Of a DNA stretch of 64,000 nucleotides, positions 54,108 to 63,995 are shown one piece after another. The translations under genes were made by a program, and so were the position numbers. The notes below the pieces were generated by a model. The model ran no database searches. It saw nothing but the letters and a program-made list of their open reading frames with translations, and was not told the origin of the DNA. Source of the DNA: Hyphomicrobiales bacterium (lineage in GTDB: Bacteria; Pseudomonadota; Alphaproteobacteria; Rhizobiales; Rhizobiaceae). The first letter of the stretch is position 1. Each line of letters starts with the position of its first letter. The DNA lies in the NCBI GenBank assembly GCA_900469965.1, contig UBZP01000020.1, forward strand, positions 202,892-266,891, read 5' to 3'.

Positions 54108-56086
54108 TGAAGCGGAGCTGGCCGTTCCGCCGCCGCGGCACCCTCGACGCCAGGCCGCGCCTGAGCCGCCGGCTGCGGCTCGTGCTGCTGACGATCGCCA
54201 CCATCCTCGTCGTCTCCACGCTCACCCGTTTTCCCTTCTGGACGCTGCAGGAGCTGCGCAGCTTCGATTTCCTCTCGACACTCCACGATCCCGCCCCGCC
54301 GGCCGACAGTCCGATCGTCGTCGCCATCGACGAGCCGTCGCTGGCGGAGATCAACGTGCAATGGCCCTGGCCGCGCGATATCCATGCGCGGCTGATCGAG
54401 GCGCTGCGGGCGGCGGGCGCGAAAGCGATCGGCCTCGACATCATCTTTGCCGAGCCCACCGCGCCCGAACGGGATGCAGCGCTCGCAGCAAGCCTCGGCC
54501 CCGACGTCGTGCTCGCCGGCGACGAGAGCGTGATCGTCACCCCGCAGGCCGAGCAACTGGTGCGCACCACGCCGCTGCCGGCCTTTTCCGAGGCGGGTGC
54601 GGTGACCGGGATCGCCTCGATCTCGCTCAGCGGCGACGGCATCTTCCGCGACCTGCCCCGCTACGAGGACGGGTTTGCCCGCCAGATCGCCCGCGCCGCC
54701 GGCCGCGCCGCGGATCTGCCTGTGGGAGAATGGATGATCCAGTCCTACGGCCCGGCCCGCAGCTATCCGACCGTCTCCTACTACCAAGCGCTCGATCCGG
54801 ACGCCTTCCTGCCGAAGGACTACTTTCGTGACCGCGTCGTCATCGTCGGCCTGAGCCTGCAGAACGCACCCGAGATCAACCACGGCGGTGCCGACGCCTT
54901 CGCCACGCCCTATACGGTGCACACCGGACGGCTGGTGGCGGGCGTCGAGATCCAGGCGACGATCTTCGACAACATCGTCCACGCCAGTGCGATCCGCCGG
55001 GCCGGCGCGCCGCTCGCGCTTGTCGGGATTGCGCTTGCCGCGGTCCTCGCCGCCTTCACCGTATGGCGATCGACGCGGTGGCAGACGGCGGCGATCGCGC
55101 TTGCCGCAGCGCTCGGCTTTTCGGCCATCAGCTTCCTGCTGATCCGCCATGCCGGGCTCTTCGTCTCGCCGCTCGGGCCGGCGCTCGCCTTTGCCGCCGT
55201 CGCGGTCGGCCAGGCCGCCTTCGACTATGCCGACGAGCGCCGCAACCGCAAGCAGATCACCCGCGCCTTCTCGCAATACCTGTCGCCCGCCCTGGTCGAG
55301 CGGCTCGTCCGCGATCCCTCGCAGCTGCGCCTCGGCGGCGAGCGGCGCACGCTGTCCATCCTGTTCTGCGACGTGCGCGGCTTCACCACCATCGCCGAGA
55401 CGATGAAGGACGATCCCGAGCAGCTGACGACGCTGATCAACCGCCTGCTGACGCCGCTCTCCGACATCGTGCTCGGCCACGGCGGCACGATCGACAAGTA
55501 TATCGGCGACTGCCTGATGGCCTTCTGGAACGCGCCGCTGGACGATGCCGACCACGCCAACCATGCCGTTGCCGCCGCGATCGATATGCTCGCCCGCATG
55601 GAGACGCTGAACGCCGAGCTGAAGCGCGAGGCGGCCGAGCGCGGAACGGTCTATCACCAGCTCAAGATCGGCATCGGCATCAACACCGGCGAATGCGTCG
55701 TCGGCAACATGGGCTCCTCGCAGCGTTTCGACTATTCGGTGCTGGGCGATGCGGTCAACCTCGCCTCGCGCCTGGAGGGTGCATCGAAGAACTACGGCGT
55801 GCCGCTGCTGATCGGCGAAGGCACCGCCATGCTCGCCGACCGCTTCAGCGTGCTCGAACTCGACCGCATCACGGTCAAGGGGCGCACGGCCGCCTCCCCG
55901 GTCTTCACCGCCCTTGCCGGCGTTTCGCCGGAGGTCCTGGCCGAGCACCGGCGCCTTCTGGCCGCCCGCGAGGCGGGAACGCTCGCGGCCGGCGACCCGC
56001 TGTTCGACGCGCTGTCATCGGCCCTTCCCGCCCTTTCGCCCTATTATGCGATCGTGCGGGCCGAGCGCGCGGCAGGCAGCGTCTGA
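54107..56086 (+). CDS. CHASE2-containing adenylate/guanylate cyclase (class III)
   Basis: A 659-residue inner-membrane cyclase. After a basic start, one helix (about 24-42) leads to a periplasmic CHASE2 domain (about 50-300; VVAIDEPSLAEINVQWPWPRDIHA, LDIIFAEP and FRDRVVIVGLS). Three membrane helices (about 302-385) follow, then a class III cyclase domain (about 415-600). Catalytic motifs are intact: metal Asp in LFCDVRGF (about 421), metal Asp and substrate Lys in DKYIGDCLMAFW, and FDYSVLGDAVNLASRLEG. The residues suggest ATP rather than GTP as substrate, but this is not proven. It shares its start (TGATG) with the preceding stop, so it is coupled to the FecR fusion. CHASE2 senses an unknown periplasmic signal. 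Confidence 0.93.
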   Translation: MKRSWPFRRRGTLDARPRLSRRLRLVLLTIATILVVSTLTRFPFWTLQELRSFDFLSTLHDPAPPADSPIVVAIDEPSLAEINVQWPWPRDIHARLIEALRAAGAKAIGLDIIFAEPTAPERDAALAASLGPDVVLAGDESVIVTPQAEQLVRTTPLPAFSEAGAVTGIASISLSGDGIFRDLPRYEDGFARQIARAAGRAADLPVGEWMIQSYGPARSYPTVSYYQALDPDAFLPKDYFRDRVVIVGLSLQNAPEINHGGADAFATPYTVHTGRLVAGVEIQATIFDNIVHASAIRRAGAPLALVGIALAAVLAAFTVWRSTRWQTAAIALAAALGFSAISFLLIRHAGLFVSPLGPALAFAAVAVGQAAFDYADERRNRKQITRAFSQYLSPALVERLVRDPSQLRLGGERRTLSILFCDVRGFTTIAETMKDDPEQLTTLINRLLTPLSDIVLGHGGTIDKYIGDCLMAFWNAPLDDADHANHAVAAAIDMLARMETLNAELKREAAERGTVYHQLKIGIGINTGECVVGNMGSSQRFDYSVLGDAVNLASRLEGASKNYGVPLLIGEGTAMLADRFSVLELDRITVKGRTAASPVFTALAGVSPEVLAEHRRLLAAREAGTLAAGDPLFDALSSALPALSPYYAIVRAERAAGSV

Positions 56087-56276
56087 GCCGGCGCGGCGGA
56101 TTCCGCCGCGCTCGCCGATGAAACCCGCCGCCTCAGCCGTCCTTGTCGATGGAAGTGTCACTTCTCCCGCCATCCCGCTTGCCCGGGCCTGCTTGCGACC
56201 TCCGGTTGACATCGCTTTGCGATGCTTCGAGAGTGTCCGGCGCCGGGGCCCGGTTTATCTTGGAGGACAAGGGTTT

Positions 56277-59200
56277 ATGCGTGCGTTCATCGGTTTCTTC
56301 TGCGCCCTGATGTTCACCCTTGCGCCGGGCCTGCTGCCGGCACAGGCCGCCGAAACGCGGCGCACCATCGTGACGACGGAAAACGCCGACTATTTCGGCT
56401 TCGACCTGCGCACCGTCCAGAACGTCACCCTCGACCAGTGCAAGAGCCAGTGCATCGACGACATGTCCTGCCGCGCCTTCACCTACAATCCCAAGGTGAA
56501 GTGGTGCTTCCTGAAGTCCGACTTCAACCAGCTGAACGGGTTCGAGGGGACGATCGCCGGCAAGATCGCGCTCACCGACGGCGAGGCCGACATCGGGGCT
56601 GCGCCACCGCTGCCCTTCATCTCCGACAGCCTGCAGCAGGAGGCGCGCGCGCTGCAGTCCAGCCTGTCGCTGCTCAACACGCAGGACGGCCAGGGCGTCG
56701 AGAGCCTTGCGGCACTCGGACGGATCGAAGCCTCCTCCGGTCGCTACCAGGAAGCGCTCGACGCCTACAAGAGCGCGCTGTCGCTGGCCCCCGACGACCG
56801 CTTCCTCTGGAACGAGATGGCGCAGACGGCAGCGCAGGCCACCGACAATTCCTATCTTGCCGGGCAGGGCCCGCTTGCCGCGCTCAACGCCTACTGGCTG
56901 ACGCGTACCACCTCCGCCAGGGCCGAGACGCTCGCCGTCCTCGCCGACACGCTGGACAAGTCCGGAAACTACCGGGCCGGCATCGACGCCTACAAGGCGA
57001 GCCTCGCGCTGGTCGAGGAGCCGAGCGTGCGCGCCGCCTATCTCGATCTCAAGGCGCGCCAGGGTTTCCGCGTCGTCCAGCACACCGTCGACAACGACAG
57101 CGTCAGCCCGCGCGCCTGCGTGCAGTTCTCCGAGCCGCTGGTGAAATTCGGCACGGACTATGCGAGCTTCGTCACACTCGACGGCGCCGCCCCCAAGGCC
57201 GTCGAGGCGAAGGACAACCAGATCTGCGTCGAGGGCCTGAACCACGGCCAGCGCTATCATCTCGCTCTCCGCCCCGGCCTGCCCTCCTCGGTCGACGAGA
57301 GCCTCGAGACGCCCGTCGAGCTCGACGTCTACGTCCAGGACCGCAGCGCCAGCGTCCGCTTCACCGGCGACAGCTTCGTGCTGCCGAGCACGGCCCGGCG
57401 CGGCATCCCGATCGTCTCCGTGAACACCGACAGCGCCGACCTGAAGCTCTACCGGGTCGGCGACCGCAGCGTCGCCGCCCTTCTCACCGGCTCGCAGTTC
57501 CTCACCCAGCTCGACGGCTACGGCGCCGGCCGCATCGAAAGCGAGATCGGCGAGCTCGTCTGGCAGGGCCAGATCGAGATGCAGCGCGACCTGAACAAGG
57601 ACGTCGTCACCTCCTTCCCCGTCGACGAGGCGCTGCCGGAGCGCAAGCCCGGCATCTACGTGCTGACGGCGGATGCTTCCAACGGGCCGAAGCGGGACTG
57701 GGACGCGAAGGCCACGCAGTGGTTCCTCGTCTCCGACATCGGGCTTTCCACCTTCGCCGGAACCGACGGGCTGCACGTCTTCGCCCGGTCGCTCGGCACG
57801 GCCGCGCCGCTCGAAGGCGTGGAGCTGCAGCTGCTGGCGAAGAACAACGAGATCCTCGGCACCGCCACCACCGACGCCGACGGTCGCGCCACCTTCACCG
57901 CCGGCCTGATCCGCGGCACGGCGGCGACGATGCCGGCCGTGCTCACCGCCCGCAACGGCAGCGCGGACTACGTCTTCCTCGACATGACCCGCGCCGGCTT
58001 CGATCTTTCGGATCGCGGCGTCACCGGCCGCGCCGCCCCCGGCGCGATCGACATCTTCGCCTGGACCGAGCGCGGCATCTACCGCGCCGGCGAGACGGTG
58101 CATGCCGCAGCGCTTGCACGCAACATCGAGGCCAACGCGGTCGAAGGCCTGCCGCTGACCTTCGTCTTCACCCGGCCCGACGGCGTCGAGGACCGCCGCA
58201 TCGTCAGCAACGACAGCCGCGCGGGCGGCCACGCGGTCGATTTCCCCGTCCAGGCGAATGCCATGCGCGGCACCTGGACGATGCAGATCTTTGCCGACCC
58301 GAAGGCGCCCTCGATCGGCGAGAAGACCTTCCTGGTCGACGACTTCGTGCCCGATCGCACCGAGTTCGACCTGACCAGCGAGGCGACCGACATCACAGCG
58401 GGCACCCCGGTCGCGATCGATGTCGACGGCCGCTATCTCTATGGTGCCCCCGCCGCCGGCCTTCAGATCGAGGGCGACGTGGCGCTGAAGCCGGCGCGGA
58501 CGAGCGAGGCCTTCAAGGGCTATGTCTTCGGGCTGGCCGACGAGGAGGCGATGGAGGAGAACCGCACGACGATCGAGGGGCTGGAGCCGCTCGACGAGGA
58601 CGGCAAGGCGCGCTTCGAGGTCGATATCGCCGAGCGCCCGGCGACGACGCAACTCCTGAACGCCGACATCACCGTCCGCATGAGCGAGGCCGGCGGCCGC
58701 GCCGTCGAGCGCTCGCTGACCCTGCCCGTGCGCGCCGACGGCCCGATGATCGGCATCCGCCCGGCCGCGGACGGCGACGTGCCGGAGAATTCGATCGCCC
58801 GCTTCCATGTGATCGTCGCAGGGCCTGACGGCAACAGGCAGCCGATGTCCGGCCTCGTCTGGAAGCTGCTCAGCGTCGAGCGCGACTACCAATGGTATCG
58901 CGATGGCTCCTCCTGGCGTTACGAGCCGATCCTGTCGACGAAGCAGCTCCAGGCGGGCACGATCGACGCGACCGCCGACGGCGCCGAGATCGCAGTCCCC
59001 GTGGGCTGGGGCCGCTACCGGCTGGAGGTCGAGACCGCCGCCGCCGACGGCCCGGCATCCAGCATCGAGTTCGACGCCGGCTGGTATGTCGAGGCGACCT
59101 CCACCGAGACGCCCGATGCGCTCGAGATCGCCCTCGACAAGGAGAGCTACAAGGTCGGCGAGACGGCGCGGCTCAAGGTCTCCTCCCGCTATGCCGGCGC

Positions 59201-61724
59201 GCTGCTGGTGACCGGCGGCACCGAGACCCTGATCTCCGTCAGCACCGCCGAGATCGGTGACGGCGGCGGCGAGGTCGAGATCCCCGTGACCGCCGACTGG
59301 GGCGCCGGCGCCTATGTCACCGCCACGCTCTACCGCCCCGGCGACGCGCAGGAAAGCCGTATGCCGATGCGCGCCATCGGCGTCAAATGGCTGAAGGTCG
59401 ACCCGGCCGAGCGCAAGCTCGCGATCACCCTCGAGGGGCCGGAGAAGACGCTGCCGCGCCAGCCGCTCGACATCGCCGTCACCGTCTCCGGCGCCGGCGC
59501 CGACGAGGACGCCTATGTCACGGTTGCGGCCGTCGACGTCGGCATCCTCAACCTCACCCGCTACGAGGCGCCCGATCCGGACGGCTGGTATTTCGGCCAG
59601 CGCCGCCTCGGGCTGGAGATCCGCGACCTCTACGGCCGGCTGATCGATGGCTCGCTCGGTGCCACGGGACGGCTGCGCACCGGTGGCGACGGCGGCCAGA
59701 CGGCGCTGGAGGGCAGCCCGCCGACGCAGAAGCTCGTCGCCTTCTTCTCCGGTCCGGTGAAACTGGACGCAGACGGCAGGGCAAGGGTGTCCTTCGACAT
59801 CCCGCAGTTCAACGGCACCGCCCGCATCATGGCCGTCGCCTGGTCCAGGGCGGGGATCGGCCACGCCGAGCGGGACGTCATCATCCGCGACCCGGTCGTC
59901 ATCACCGCCAGCCTGCCGAAGTTCCTGGCGCCGGGGGATCGCGCCAGCCTGCGGCTCGACATCGCCAATACCGACGCCCCGGCCGGCGACTATCAACTCG
60001 CCGTCACCCACAATCCCGCCGTGATGGTCGAGCAGACGGGGGCCTCGCAGACCGTGCGGCTCGAAGCCGGCGGCAAGGCCGACCTGACCCTGCCGCTGAT
60101 CGGCGGCGAGGTGGGCGACGGCGTCGTCACCGTCGCCCTCTCAGACGGCACCGGGCAGAGCTGGGAACAGTCGCTCGACATTCCCGTCCGCCCCGCCGCC
60201 CTGCCGATCACCACCCGGCGGGTGCTGGAGCTCGCCGCCGGCAGCAGCCTGACGATCGACGACCAGCTTTTGGCCGACAGCCTGCTCGGCAGTGCGTCCG
60301 TCGCGCTCAATGTCTCCCGCTCCTCGGCCTTCGACATCCCGGCGCTCCTGATGTCGCTCGACCGCTATCCCTATGGCTGCGCCGAGCAGACGACCAGCCG
60401 CGCGCTGCCGCTGCTCTATCTGAGCGAGCTGTCGAAGGATTCCGGCCTGCCCGACGACGCTGCAACGGGCAAGCGGGTGCAGGAGGCGATCTATCGGGTG
60501 CTGTCCTACCAGTCCTCCTCCGGCAGCTTCGGCCTTTGGGGACCGGGCTACGGCGACCTCTGGCTCGATTCCTACGTCACGGATTTCCTGACCCGGGCCC
60601 GCGAGCAGAAGTTTGACGTGCCGGAACAGGCGATGGTGCAGGCGCTGGACAATCTCCAGAACGCGCTGTCCTACGACAACAACGTCCAGGAGCGCGGCAA
60701 CGAGATCGCCTATGCGCTCTACGTGCTCGCCCGCAACCGCAAGGCAGCGATCAGCGACCTGCGCTACTACGCCGACACGCGCCTTGCCGAATTCCCGACG
60801 CCGCTCGCCAAGGCGCACGTCGCAGCCGCCCTCGGCCTCTACGGCGACGCACAACGCTCCGGCCGGATCTTCGGCGAAGCGCTGCAGATGGCGGGCGACG
60901 TGACCAATGTCAGCCTGGCCCGGTCCGACTATGGCTCGGCGCTGCGCGATGGCGCCGCCGTGCTGGCGCTCGCCGCCGAGGCCCGCCCTGCCCCGGCAAT
61001 CATCCCGGAACTGGCCCGGGTCGTCGCCGGCGAATGGGAGCGCAAGGCCTATACCAGCACCCAGGAACAGACCTGGATGCTGCTCGCCGCCCGCGCCATC
61101 CAGGACCAGGACGCTTCCCTGAAACTCGAGGTGAACGGCGCCGGTCACGACGGCCGCTATGCCGCCCGCATGAGCGGCGAGGATCTTCTGAAGACGCCGG
61201 TGACGATCGCCAATCGCGGCAGCGAGCCCGTCTCGGCCGTGCTGACCACGGTCGCGGCCCCGGTCCAGCCGCTGCCGGCCGGCGGCGACGGCTTTGCCAT
61301 CGAGCGCAACTACTACACGCTCGACGGCGAGCCGGCCAACATCTCCGAGGCCCGCCAGAACGAACGCTACGTGGTCGTGCTGAAGGTGACCGAAAGCAAT
61401 CGCTGGCGCTCGCGCGTGCTGGTCACCGACCTGCTGCCGGCAGGACTCGAGATCGACAATCCGAGCCTGGTCGACAGCGCCAGCCTCGCCAATTTCGAGT
61501 GGATCGGCGAGGTCGAGGCCGCCCATACCGAGTTCCGCAGCGATCGTTTCGTCGCCGCCTTCGACCGCTCCGGCTCGAGCAACGACGACATCACGCTCGC
61601 CTATGTCGTGCGCGCGGTGACGCCGGGCATCTACGACCACCCGGCCGCAAGCGTGGAAGACATGTATCGCCCGCAGTTCTCGGCACGGACCGCGACCGGT
61701 CGCATGCAGGTGCTGGCGGAATAG
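56277..61724 (+). CDS. Alpha-2-macroglobulin family protein with PAN domain
   Basis: An 1815-residue periplasmic protein of the bacterial alpha-2-macroglobulin (YfhM) type, which traps proteases. Signal peptide 1-27 (no lipobox, unlike E. coli YfhM), a Cys-rich PAN/Apple domain at about 30-100 (CKSQC, MSCRAFTYN), a TPR-like helical part (about 140-250), then MG and bait-region domains. The thioester motif YGCAEQ is at about 1364-1369, followed by the helical TED segment and the C-terminal receptor-like domain. GGAGG lies seven bases before the ATG at 56277. The PBP1C gene follows 13 bases later, the standard A2M-PbpC pair for surveillance and repair of cell-wall breaches. Confidence 0.92.
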   Translation: MRAFIGFFCALMFTLAPGLLPAQAAETRRTIVTTENADYFGFDLRTVQNVTLDQCKSQCIDDMSCRAFTYNPKVKWCFLKSDFNQLNGFEGTIAGKIALTDGEADIGAAPPLPFISDSLQQEARALQSSLSLLNTQDGQGVESLAALGRIEASSGRYQEALDAYKSALSLAPDDRFLWNEMAQTAAQATDNSYLAGQGPLAALNAYWLTRTTSARAETLAVLADTLDKSGNYRAGIDAYKASLALVEEPSVRAAYLDLKARQGFRVVQHTVDNDSVSPRACVQFSEPLVKFGTDYASFVTLDGAAPKAVEAKDNQICVEGLNHGQRYHLALRPGLPSSVDESLETPVELDVYVQDRSASVRFTGDSFVLPSTARRGIPIVSVNTDSADLKLYRVGDRSVAALLTGSQFLTQLDGYGAGRIESEIGELVWQGQIEMQRDLNKDVVTSFPVDEALPERKPGIYVLTADASNGPKRDWDAKATQWFLVSDIGLSTFAGTDGLHVFARSLGTAAPLEGVELQLLAKNNEILGTATTDADGRATFTAGLIRGTAATMPAVLTARNGSADYVFLDMTRAGFDLSDRGVTGRAAPGAIDIFAWTERGIYRAGETVHAAALARNIEANAVEGLPLTFVFTRPDGVEDRRIVSNDSRAGGHAVDFPVQANAMRGTWTMQIFADPKAPSIGEKTFLVDDFVPDRTEFDLTSEATDITAGTPVAIDVDGRYLYGAPAAGLQIEGDVALKPARTSEAFKGYVFGLADEEAMEENRTTIEGLEPLDEDGKARFEVDIAERPATTQLLNADITVRMSEAGGRAVERSLTLPVRADGPMIGIRPAADGDVPENSIARFHVIVAGPDGNRQPMSGLVWKLLSVERDYQWYRDGSSWRYEPILSTKQLQAGTIDATADGAEIAVPVGWGRYRLEVETAAADGPASSIEFDAGWYVEATSTETPDALEIALDKESYKVGETARLKVSSRYAGALLVTGGTETLISVSTAEIGDGGGEVEIPVTADWGAGAYVTATLYRPGDAQESRMPMRAIGVKWLKVDPAERKLAITLEGPEKTLPRQPLDIAVTVSGAGADEDAYVTVAAVDVGILNLTRYEAPDPDGWYFGQRRLGLEIRDLYGRLIDGSLGATGRLRTGGDGGQTALEGSPPTQKLVAFFSGPVKLDADGRARVSFDIPQFNGTARIMAVAWSRAGIGHAERDVIIRDPVVITASLPKFLAPGDRASLRLDIANTDAPAGDYQLAVTHNPAVMVEQTGASQTVRLEAGGKADLTLPLIGGEVGDGVVTVALSDGTGQSWEQSLDIPVRPAALPITTRRVLELAAGSSLTIDDQLLADSLLGSASVALNVSRSSAFDIPALLMSLDRYPYGCAEQTTSRALPLLYLSELSKDSGLPDDAATGKRVQEAIYRVLSYQSSSGSFGLWGPGYGDLWLDSYVTDFLTRAREQKFDVPEQAMVQALDNLQNALSYDNNVQERGNEIAYALYVLARNRKAAISDLRYYADTRLAEFPTPLAKAHVAAALGLYGDAQRSGRIFGEALQMAGDVTNVSLARSDYGSALRDGAAVLALAAEARPAPAIIPELARVVAGEWERKAYTSTQEQTWMLLAARAIQDQDASLKLEVNGAGHDGRYAARMSGEDLLKTPVTIANRGSEPVSAVLTTVAAPVQPLPAGGDGFAIERNYYTLDGEPANISEARQNERYVVVLKVTESNRWRSRVLVTDLLPAGLEIDNPSLVDSASLANFEWIGEVEAAHTEFRSDRFVAAFDRSGSSNDDITLAYVVRAVTPGIYDHPAASVEDMYRPQFSARTATGRMQVLAE

Positions 61725-61737
61725 GAGGCGCGCGCCC

Positions 61738-63822
61738 GTGTCCCGCTTCCGCTTCGCGCTCTTGGCTCTCTTCGGCAATGCGGTGCTCTTAACCGCGCTG
61801 CTGCAGGGATTGAACCGCGCCGACGAAGCCTTTCCGCCGCCGATCGAACGGGCGACGGAAACCTCCCGCGAAGTGGTGGATGCCGACGGGCGCCTGCTCA
61901 GGGCCTTCGCGACCTCCGAGGGCCTCTGGCGGCTGCGGACGACGTCGGAAGACGTCGATCCGCAGTTCGTCCGGATGCTGCTCGCCTACGAGGACCAGCG
62001 CTTCTACGACCACAGGGGCATCGATCCGCTGGCGCTCCTGCGCGCTGCCGGCCAGTTCGTCGGCAATGGCCGCATCGTCTCCGGTGCCTCGACGCTGTCG
62101 ATGCAGGTCGCCCGGCTGATCGAGCCGCGCGACGGCCGCTCGCTTCTGGCCAAGGTCCGGCAGATGGCCCGTGCCGTCCAGATCGAGCGACGGCTCGGCA
62201 AGGCCGAGATCCTCGACCTCTACCTCACCCACGCCCCGTATGGCGGCAACCTGGAAGGGGTGCGCGCGGCGAGCCTTTCCTATTTCGGCAAGGAGCCCAA
62301 ACGGCTTTCGGTCGCCGAGGCGGCCCTGCTCGTCGCCCTGCCACAGCTGCCGGAACGCCGCCGGCCGGACCGCTTCCCGCAGGCCGCGGACGCCGCGCGC
62401 GAGCGCGTGCTCACCCGCATGGCCGTCTCCACCGTGATCGGAGAGGGCGAGGCCGAGCGGGCGGCAGCCGAAGCCGTCCCGAGGCGTCGCCTGCAACTGC
62501 CGGCGCTCGCCCCGCACCTCTCCGAGCTCGCCTTGCGGAAGGAACCCGCCCGCCAGCGTCACGAGACGACGATCCGCCGCGATGTCCAGCAGGCCCTGGA
62601 AGCGGTCGCCCGGAGTGCGGCGGGGCGTCTCGGACCGAAGCTCTCCGTCGCCATGGTCATGGCCGACGCCCGCACCGGCGCCATCGTCGGAGAGGTCGGC
62701 TCGGCGGACTATTTCGACGCCTCCCGCTACGGCTGGATCGACATGACCCGCCAGATCCGTTCGCCCGGCTCGGCGCTGAAGCCCTTCATCTATGGCCTCG
62801 CCTTCGAGGAAGGGCTGGTGGCGCAGGAGACGATCGTCGAGGATCGCCCGGCCGACTTCTTCGGCTACCGGCCGCGCAATTTCGACATGAGCTACCAGGG
62901 CGACGTCAGCGTGCGCCAGGCGCTGCAACTGTCGCTCAACGTGCCGGCGGTGCGGCTGCTCGATGCGGTCGGGCCGACCCGACTGTCGGTTCGGCTGCGC
63001 CGCGCCGATGTCCGCCTGGCGCTGCCCGTAACCGAGGCGCCGGGGCTCGCCATCGCGCTCGGCGGCGCCGGCATCACGCTGCGCGATCTGGTCCAGCTCT
63101 ATGCGGCGCTCGCAAACCAGGGCGCGGTCGTCCGCCTCGGCAACGGCGTGGAGCGTCCGCCCGAGGTCGTCGCCGGTGATCCGCTGATCGATGCGGCCGC
63201 CGCCTGGAACGTCACCGACACGCTTTCGGCGGTGCTGCCGCCGCGCGGCAGCCGCAGGCTCGGCATCGCCTACAAGACCGGCACGAGCTACGGCTACCGC
63301 GACGCCTGGTCGGTCGGCTACGACGGCCGCCACGTCCTCGGCGTCTGGGTCGGACGCGCCGACAATGCCGCCGTCCCCGGCCTGACGGGGTACGAATCCG
63401 CAGCCCCGATGCTGTTCGAGGCCTTCGCCAAATCCGGCATCGCCATAACCCCGATGCCGAAGGCGCCGCCCGGCGCCGTCCGCATCGCCCAGTCCGAACT
63501 CCCCGTCGGCCTGCGCCGTTTCGCCCGCACCGCCTCTGGCCTCGTCGCCGCCACCGCCCGCGAACCGGCACCGCAGATCGTCTACCCGCCGGAAGGCGCC
63601 CATGTCGAACTCGGCGCACGCGGAGGCAGCGCGGTCTCGCCGCTGGCGCTCAAGCTGCAGGGCGGCCGCGCTCCCTTCCGCTGGCTCGCCAACGGCCGCA
63701 TGCTCCCCGAAAGCTCCCGCCGCCGCACCACCCAATGGGTGCCCGACGGCGCCGGCTATTCGACACTGACGGTGATCGACGCGGTGGGCCGGGCCGCGAG
63801 TGTACGGGTGTTCGTGGAGTAG
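61738..63822 (+). CDS. pbpC: Penicillin-binding protein 1C (glycosyltransferase-transpeptidase)
   Basis: A 694-residue bifunctional peptidoglycan synthase. One N-terminal membrane helix (about 5-22); glycosyltransferase family 51 domain (about 45-230) with catalytic Glu in EDQRFYDHRG (about 85) and GASTLSMQVARL; transpeptidase domain (about 270-540) with SALK (Ser345, Lys348), SLN (about 400) and KTGTSYG (Lys513). A C-terminal BiPBP_C domain (about 600-690) is present. It starts at GTG 61738, preceded by TAGGAGG. It follows the alpha-2-macroglobulin gene by 13 bases. Confidence 0.94.
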   Translation: MSRFRFALLALFGNAVLLTALLQGLNRADEAFPPPIERATETSREVVDADGRLLRAFATSEGLWRLRTTSEDVDPQFVRMLLAYEDQRFYDHRGIDPLALLRAAGQFVGNGRIVSGASTLSMQVARLIEPRDGRSLLAKVRQMARAVQIERRLGKAEILDLYLTHAPYGGNLEGVRAASLSYFGKEPKRLSVAEAALLVALPQLPERRRPDRFPQAADAARERVLTRMAVSTVIGEGEAERAAAEAVPRRRLQLPALAPHLSELALRKEPARQRHETTIRRDVQQALEAVARSAAGRLGPKLSVAMVMADARTGAIVGEVGSADYFDASRYGWIDMTRQIRSPGSALKPFIYGLAFEEGLVAQETIVEDRPADFFGYRPRNFDMSYQGDVSVRQALQLSLNVPAVRLLDAVGPTRLSVRLRRADVRLALPVTEAPGLAIALGGAGITLRDLVQLYAALANQGAVVRLGNGVERPPEVVAGDPLIDAAAAWNVTDTLSAVLPPRGSRRLGIAYKTGTSYGYRDAWSVGYDGRHVLGVWVGRADNAAVPGLTGYESAAPMLFEAFAKSGIAITPMPKAPPGAVRIAQSELPVGLRRFARTASGLVAATAREPAPQIVYPPEGAHVELGARGGSAVSPLALKLQGGRAPFRWLANGRMLPESSRRRTTQWVPDGAGYSTLTVIDAVGRAASVRVFVE

Positions 63823-63875
63823 GACAGCGCTGCGTTTCCCGCCGTTCTCTGACGGCGACAGGATCATAGGCATCT

Positions 63876-63995
63876 GCCCCTAACCCTCACCCTTACCCTC
63901 TCCCGCCCCTCACCCTGACCCTCTCCCCGCAAGCGGGGAGAGGGGGGATCGGGACGCCGCGGCATCCGCGCTTCTCCCCGCCCGCGGGGAGGAGG
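63876..63995. repeat. Rhizobial-type intergenic palindromic repeat region
   Basis: After pbpC comes a stretch of CCCTAACCCTCACCCTTACC-type tandem C-rich repeats, then the hairpins CTCTCCCC-GCAAGC-GGGGAGAG (63921-63942) and CTCCCCGC-CC-GCGGGGAG (63974-63991). This matches intergenic mosaic repeats common in Rhizobiaceae, which often lie at the 3' ends of genes. The window ends within it. Confidence 0.65.

Noticed and set aside
49763..56086. Calling the DUF5706 gene and CHASE2 cyclase a complete Pycsar defence operon
   Set aside because: The genes are on opposite strands, 3.8 kb apart, with the FecR-barrel gene between them, and the cyclase domain looks like an ordinary adenylate-type enzyme; only the effector-like motif supports the idea.
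56133..60011. A 1292-codon minus-strand ORF antisense to the alpha-2-macroglobulin gene
   Set aside because: The composition is low-complexity and no domain is seen; the plus-strand gene has a signal peptide, PAN domain and thioester motif.
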